Below are positions 61,514 to 64,000 of a DNA stretch of 64,000 nucleotides, in pieces. Every line of letters starts with the position of its first letter. Position 1 is the first letter of the stretch. The stretch is from Affinundibacterium amnicola (GTDB lineage: Bacteria; Pseudomonadota; Gammaproteobacteria; Burkholderiales; Burkholderiaceae_D): NCBI RefSeq assembly GCF_014284275.1, contig NZ_JACOFU010000001.1:434001-498000 (forward strand). Reading direction: 5' to 3'. The notes beneath the pieces were generated by a model, which made no database searches, was not told the DNA's origin, and saw only the letters and a program-made list of their open reading frames with translations. The position numbers and the translations under genes were made by a program.

Positions 61514-61553
61514 AGACTGCATTTCATTTCGAACTGCAGTCTTTCTAGTTTTT
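61514..61553 (+). terminator. Terminator after hflC
   Basis: AGACTGCA (61514-61521) and TGCAGTCT (61535-61542) pair perfectly around a 13-base loop and are followed by TTCTAGTTTTT. It would separate the hfl cluster from hisZ-purA. Confidence 0.6.
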
Positions 61554-61603
61554 GCCCGATCCATTAATGTTTGCAGTATTGTTACTACTGAAGATTGTTT
61601 CTT

Positions 61604-62755
61604 ATGCCAAATTGGCTACTCCCAGAAAACATTGCCGACGTCTTGCCCTCAGAAGCGCGCAAGATAGAAGAATTGCGCCGTGTTTTACTAGATAACTTCC
61701 GTTGCTATGGCTATGAATTAGTCATGCCGCCTTTGCTTGAGTACATCGAGTCTTTATTGACTGGAGCAGGGCAGGATATGGATTTGCGTACTTTTAAATT
61801 GGTCGATCAATTATCTGGCCGCACTATGGGTGTGCGCGCCGATATGACGACGCAAGTAGCGCGGATTGATGCGCATTTGCTGAATCGTAAATCGGTTACG
61901 CGTCTGTGTTATGCCGGTAGTGTTTTGCATACGCGCCCATCAGGCTTACATGCAACACGCGAGCCTTTGCAAATCGGCGGCGAGATTTATGGACATGCAG
62001 GTCTCGAAGCTGACGCGGAAATTCAAGAGCTGATGTTAGCGTCATTGGCGTTGGCGAATATTTCAGAAGTGCGTTTGGACTTATGTCACGTTGGAGTATT
62101 GCGCGCACTGTTGAATAGCGATGCGGCCGCTAAGCGGCATGAATCACAATTATTTGCCTTGTTAGAAGCGAAAGATTTGCCTGCATTGAAAGAGCTCACA
62201 AAAGACTTTCAACCAGAAATTCGTCAAGCATTATTGGATTTGCCAAATTTATATGGCGATAAAACGATTATTCAAAAAGCCCGTGAAATTTTGCCCAAAC
62301 TTGATGGGATTGCGATAGCATTGGACGAATTGGCTTATTTGGTCGATTTGGCGGGTAATGCCAAAGTGACTGTCGATTTGGCGGATTTGCGTGGTTATCA
62401 CTACCACAGCGGCGTGATGTTTAATGCCTTCGTTCCGGGCTTGCCAAACGCAGTTGCGCGTGGTGGTCGCTATGATCATGTGGGTGAGGCATTTGGACGT
62501 GCGCGCCCAGCAACAGGTTTCTCTTTAGATTTGCGCGAACTCGCGCGCTTGATGCCTTCCGCAGAGCGGAAGAATGCGATTTTGGCACCGTGGAGTCAAG
62601 ATCCAGCTTTGCGTCATAAGATAATTGAATTACGCCAGGCAGGCGAAGTGGTGATACAAAACCTGCCGGGTCACGAGAATGAACAGGACGAATTTGAATG
62701 CACGCGCATGGTCGAATTCGATGGTAGTCAATGGATTTTAAAAACTGTAGGTTGA
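61604..62755 (+). CDS. hisZ: ATP phosphoribosyltransferase regulatory subunit HisZ
   Basis: A 383-residue catalytically silent relative of histidyl-tRNA synthetase that activates short-form HisG in histidine synthesis. [20 protein letters not shown] opens the fold; [17 protein letters not shown] replaces the synthetase motif 2 region, and [26 protein letters not shown] closes it. It lacks the anticodon domain. I start at the ATG at 61604; a TTG at 61595 would add three residues. purA follows 6 bases later, a betaproteobacterial hallmark. Confidence 0.93.
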   Translation: MPNWLLPENIADVLPSEARKIEELRRVLLDNFRCYGYELVMPPLLEYIESLLTGAGQDMDLRTFKLVDQLSGRTMGVRADMTTQVARIDAHLLNRKSVTRLCYAGSVLHTRPSGLHATREPLQIGGEIYGHAGLEADAEIQELMLASLALANISEVRLDLCHVGVLRALLNSDAAAKRHESQLFALLEAKDLPALKELTKDFQPEIRQALLDLPNLYGDKTIIQKAREILPKLDGIAIALDELAYLVDLAGNAKVTVDLADLRGYHYHSGVMFNAFVPGLPNAVARGGRYDHVGEAFGRARPATGFSLDLRELARLMPSAERKNAILAPWSQDPALRHKIIELRQAGEVVIQNLPGHENEQDEFECTRMVEFDGSQWILKTVG

Positions 62756-62758
62756 TGA

Positions 62759-64000
<1,242 letters not shown>

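Overview
This window is chromosomal DNA of a betaproteobacterium of the order Burkholderiales, probably family Oxalobacteraceae (an Undibacterium- or Herminiimonas-like organism). I infer this from gene order and protein character: lysC next to tRNA-Ser, tsaB-rimI-UDG-like, rlmN-pilW-rodZ-ispG-hisS-yfgM-bamB-der, and hfq-hflX-hflK-hflC-hisZ-purA are betaproteobacterial arrangements. The moderate, rather AT-leaning composition argues against a high-GC Burkholderia. The genus is a guess.

Layout. 1-2167: the end of an unidentified gene, then lysC and tRNA-Ser(GCT) with its promoter and terminator. 2370-18727: an accessory type I secretion locus with an HlyB-like ABC exporter, an HlyD-like adaptor, a small DUF4124 protein, a decayed REP-type transposase, a stand-alone copy of the RTX protein's N-terminal module, an unknown 137-residue protein and a giant 3705-residue RTX protein. 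19050-21560: a long palindromic terminator, the potassium transporter Kup, and two tandem tRNA-Arg(ACG) units. 21578-30350: housekeeping genes (thioredoxin-like protein, tsaB, rimI, a decayed uracil-DNA-glycosylase relative, a DUF1853 protein, lplT, radA, nadB, HU). 30397-32621: tRNA-Val, tRNA-Asp and ppiD. 32724-40729: the cbb3 oxidase cluster ccoNOQP-ccoG-ccoH with hemN and a TauE/SafE-like membrane protein, behind a perfect FNR box. 40766-46623: minus-strand sensing and stress genes (orphan flagellar-rod-like protein, MASE3-PAS histidine kinase, UspA, FNR-type regulator, two response regulators). 46671-64000: dbpA, ndk, the rlmN-to-der run, and hfq through a partial purA.

How it works together. 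The RTX protein is the centrepiece. It has a repeat-rich N-terminal half, a proline-rich linker, then an Asp-Pro bond followed by a module that strongly resembles the FrpC/ApxIVA self-processing module. RTX calcium-binding repeats, seven RTX-related beta modules, three cadherin-like domains and four exact-period 81-residue repeats follow. The linked exporter and adaptor would secrete it; calcium outside the cell could then fold it and cut it at Asp1236-Pro1237. No acyltransferase and no TolC gene lie in the window. Copies of one terminator hairpin flank the whole locus, and transposase debris lies inside it, so it looks like an insertion between tRNA-Ser and kup.

The respiratory part is a low-oxygen module: the FNR box upstream of ccoN and an FNR-family gene about 12 kb away. 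That regulator keeps the FNR recognition helix but lacks most of the cysteines that hold the oxygen-sensing cluster. The remaining genes are ordinary core functions: translation quality control, envelope biogenesis, histidine, isoprenoid, NAD and purine synthesis.
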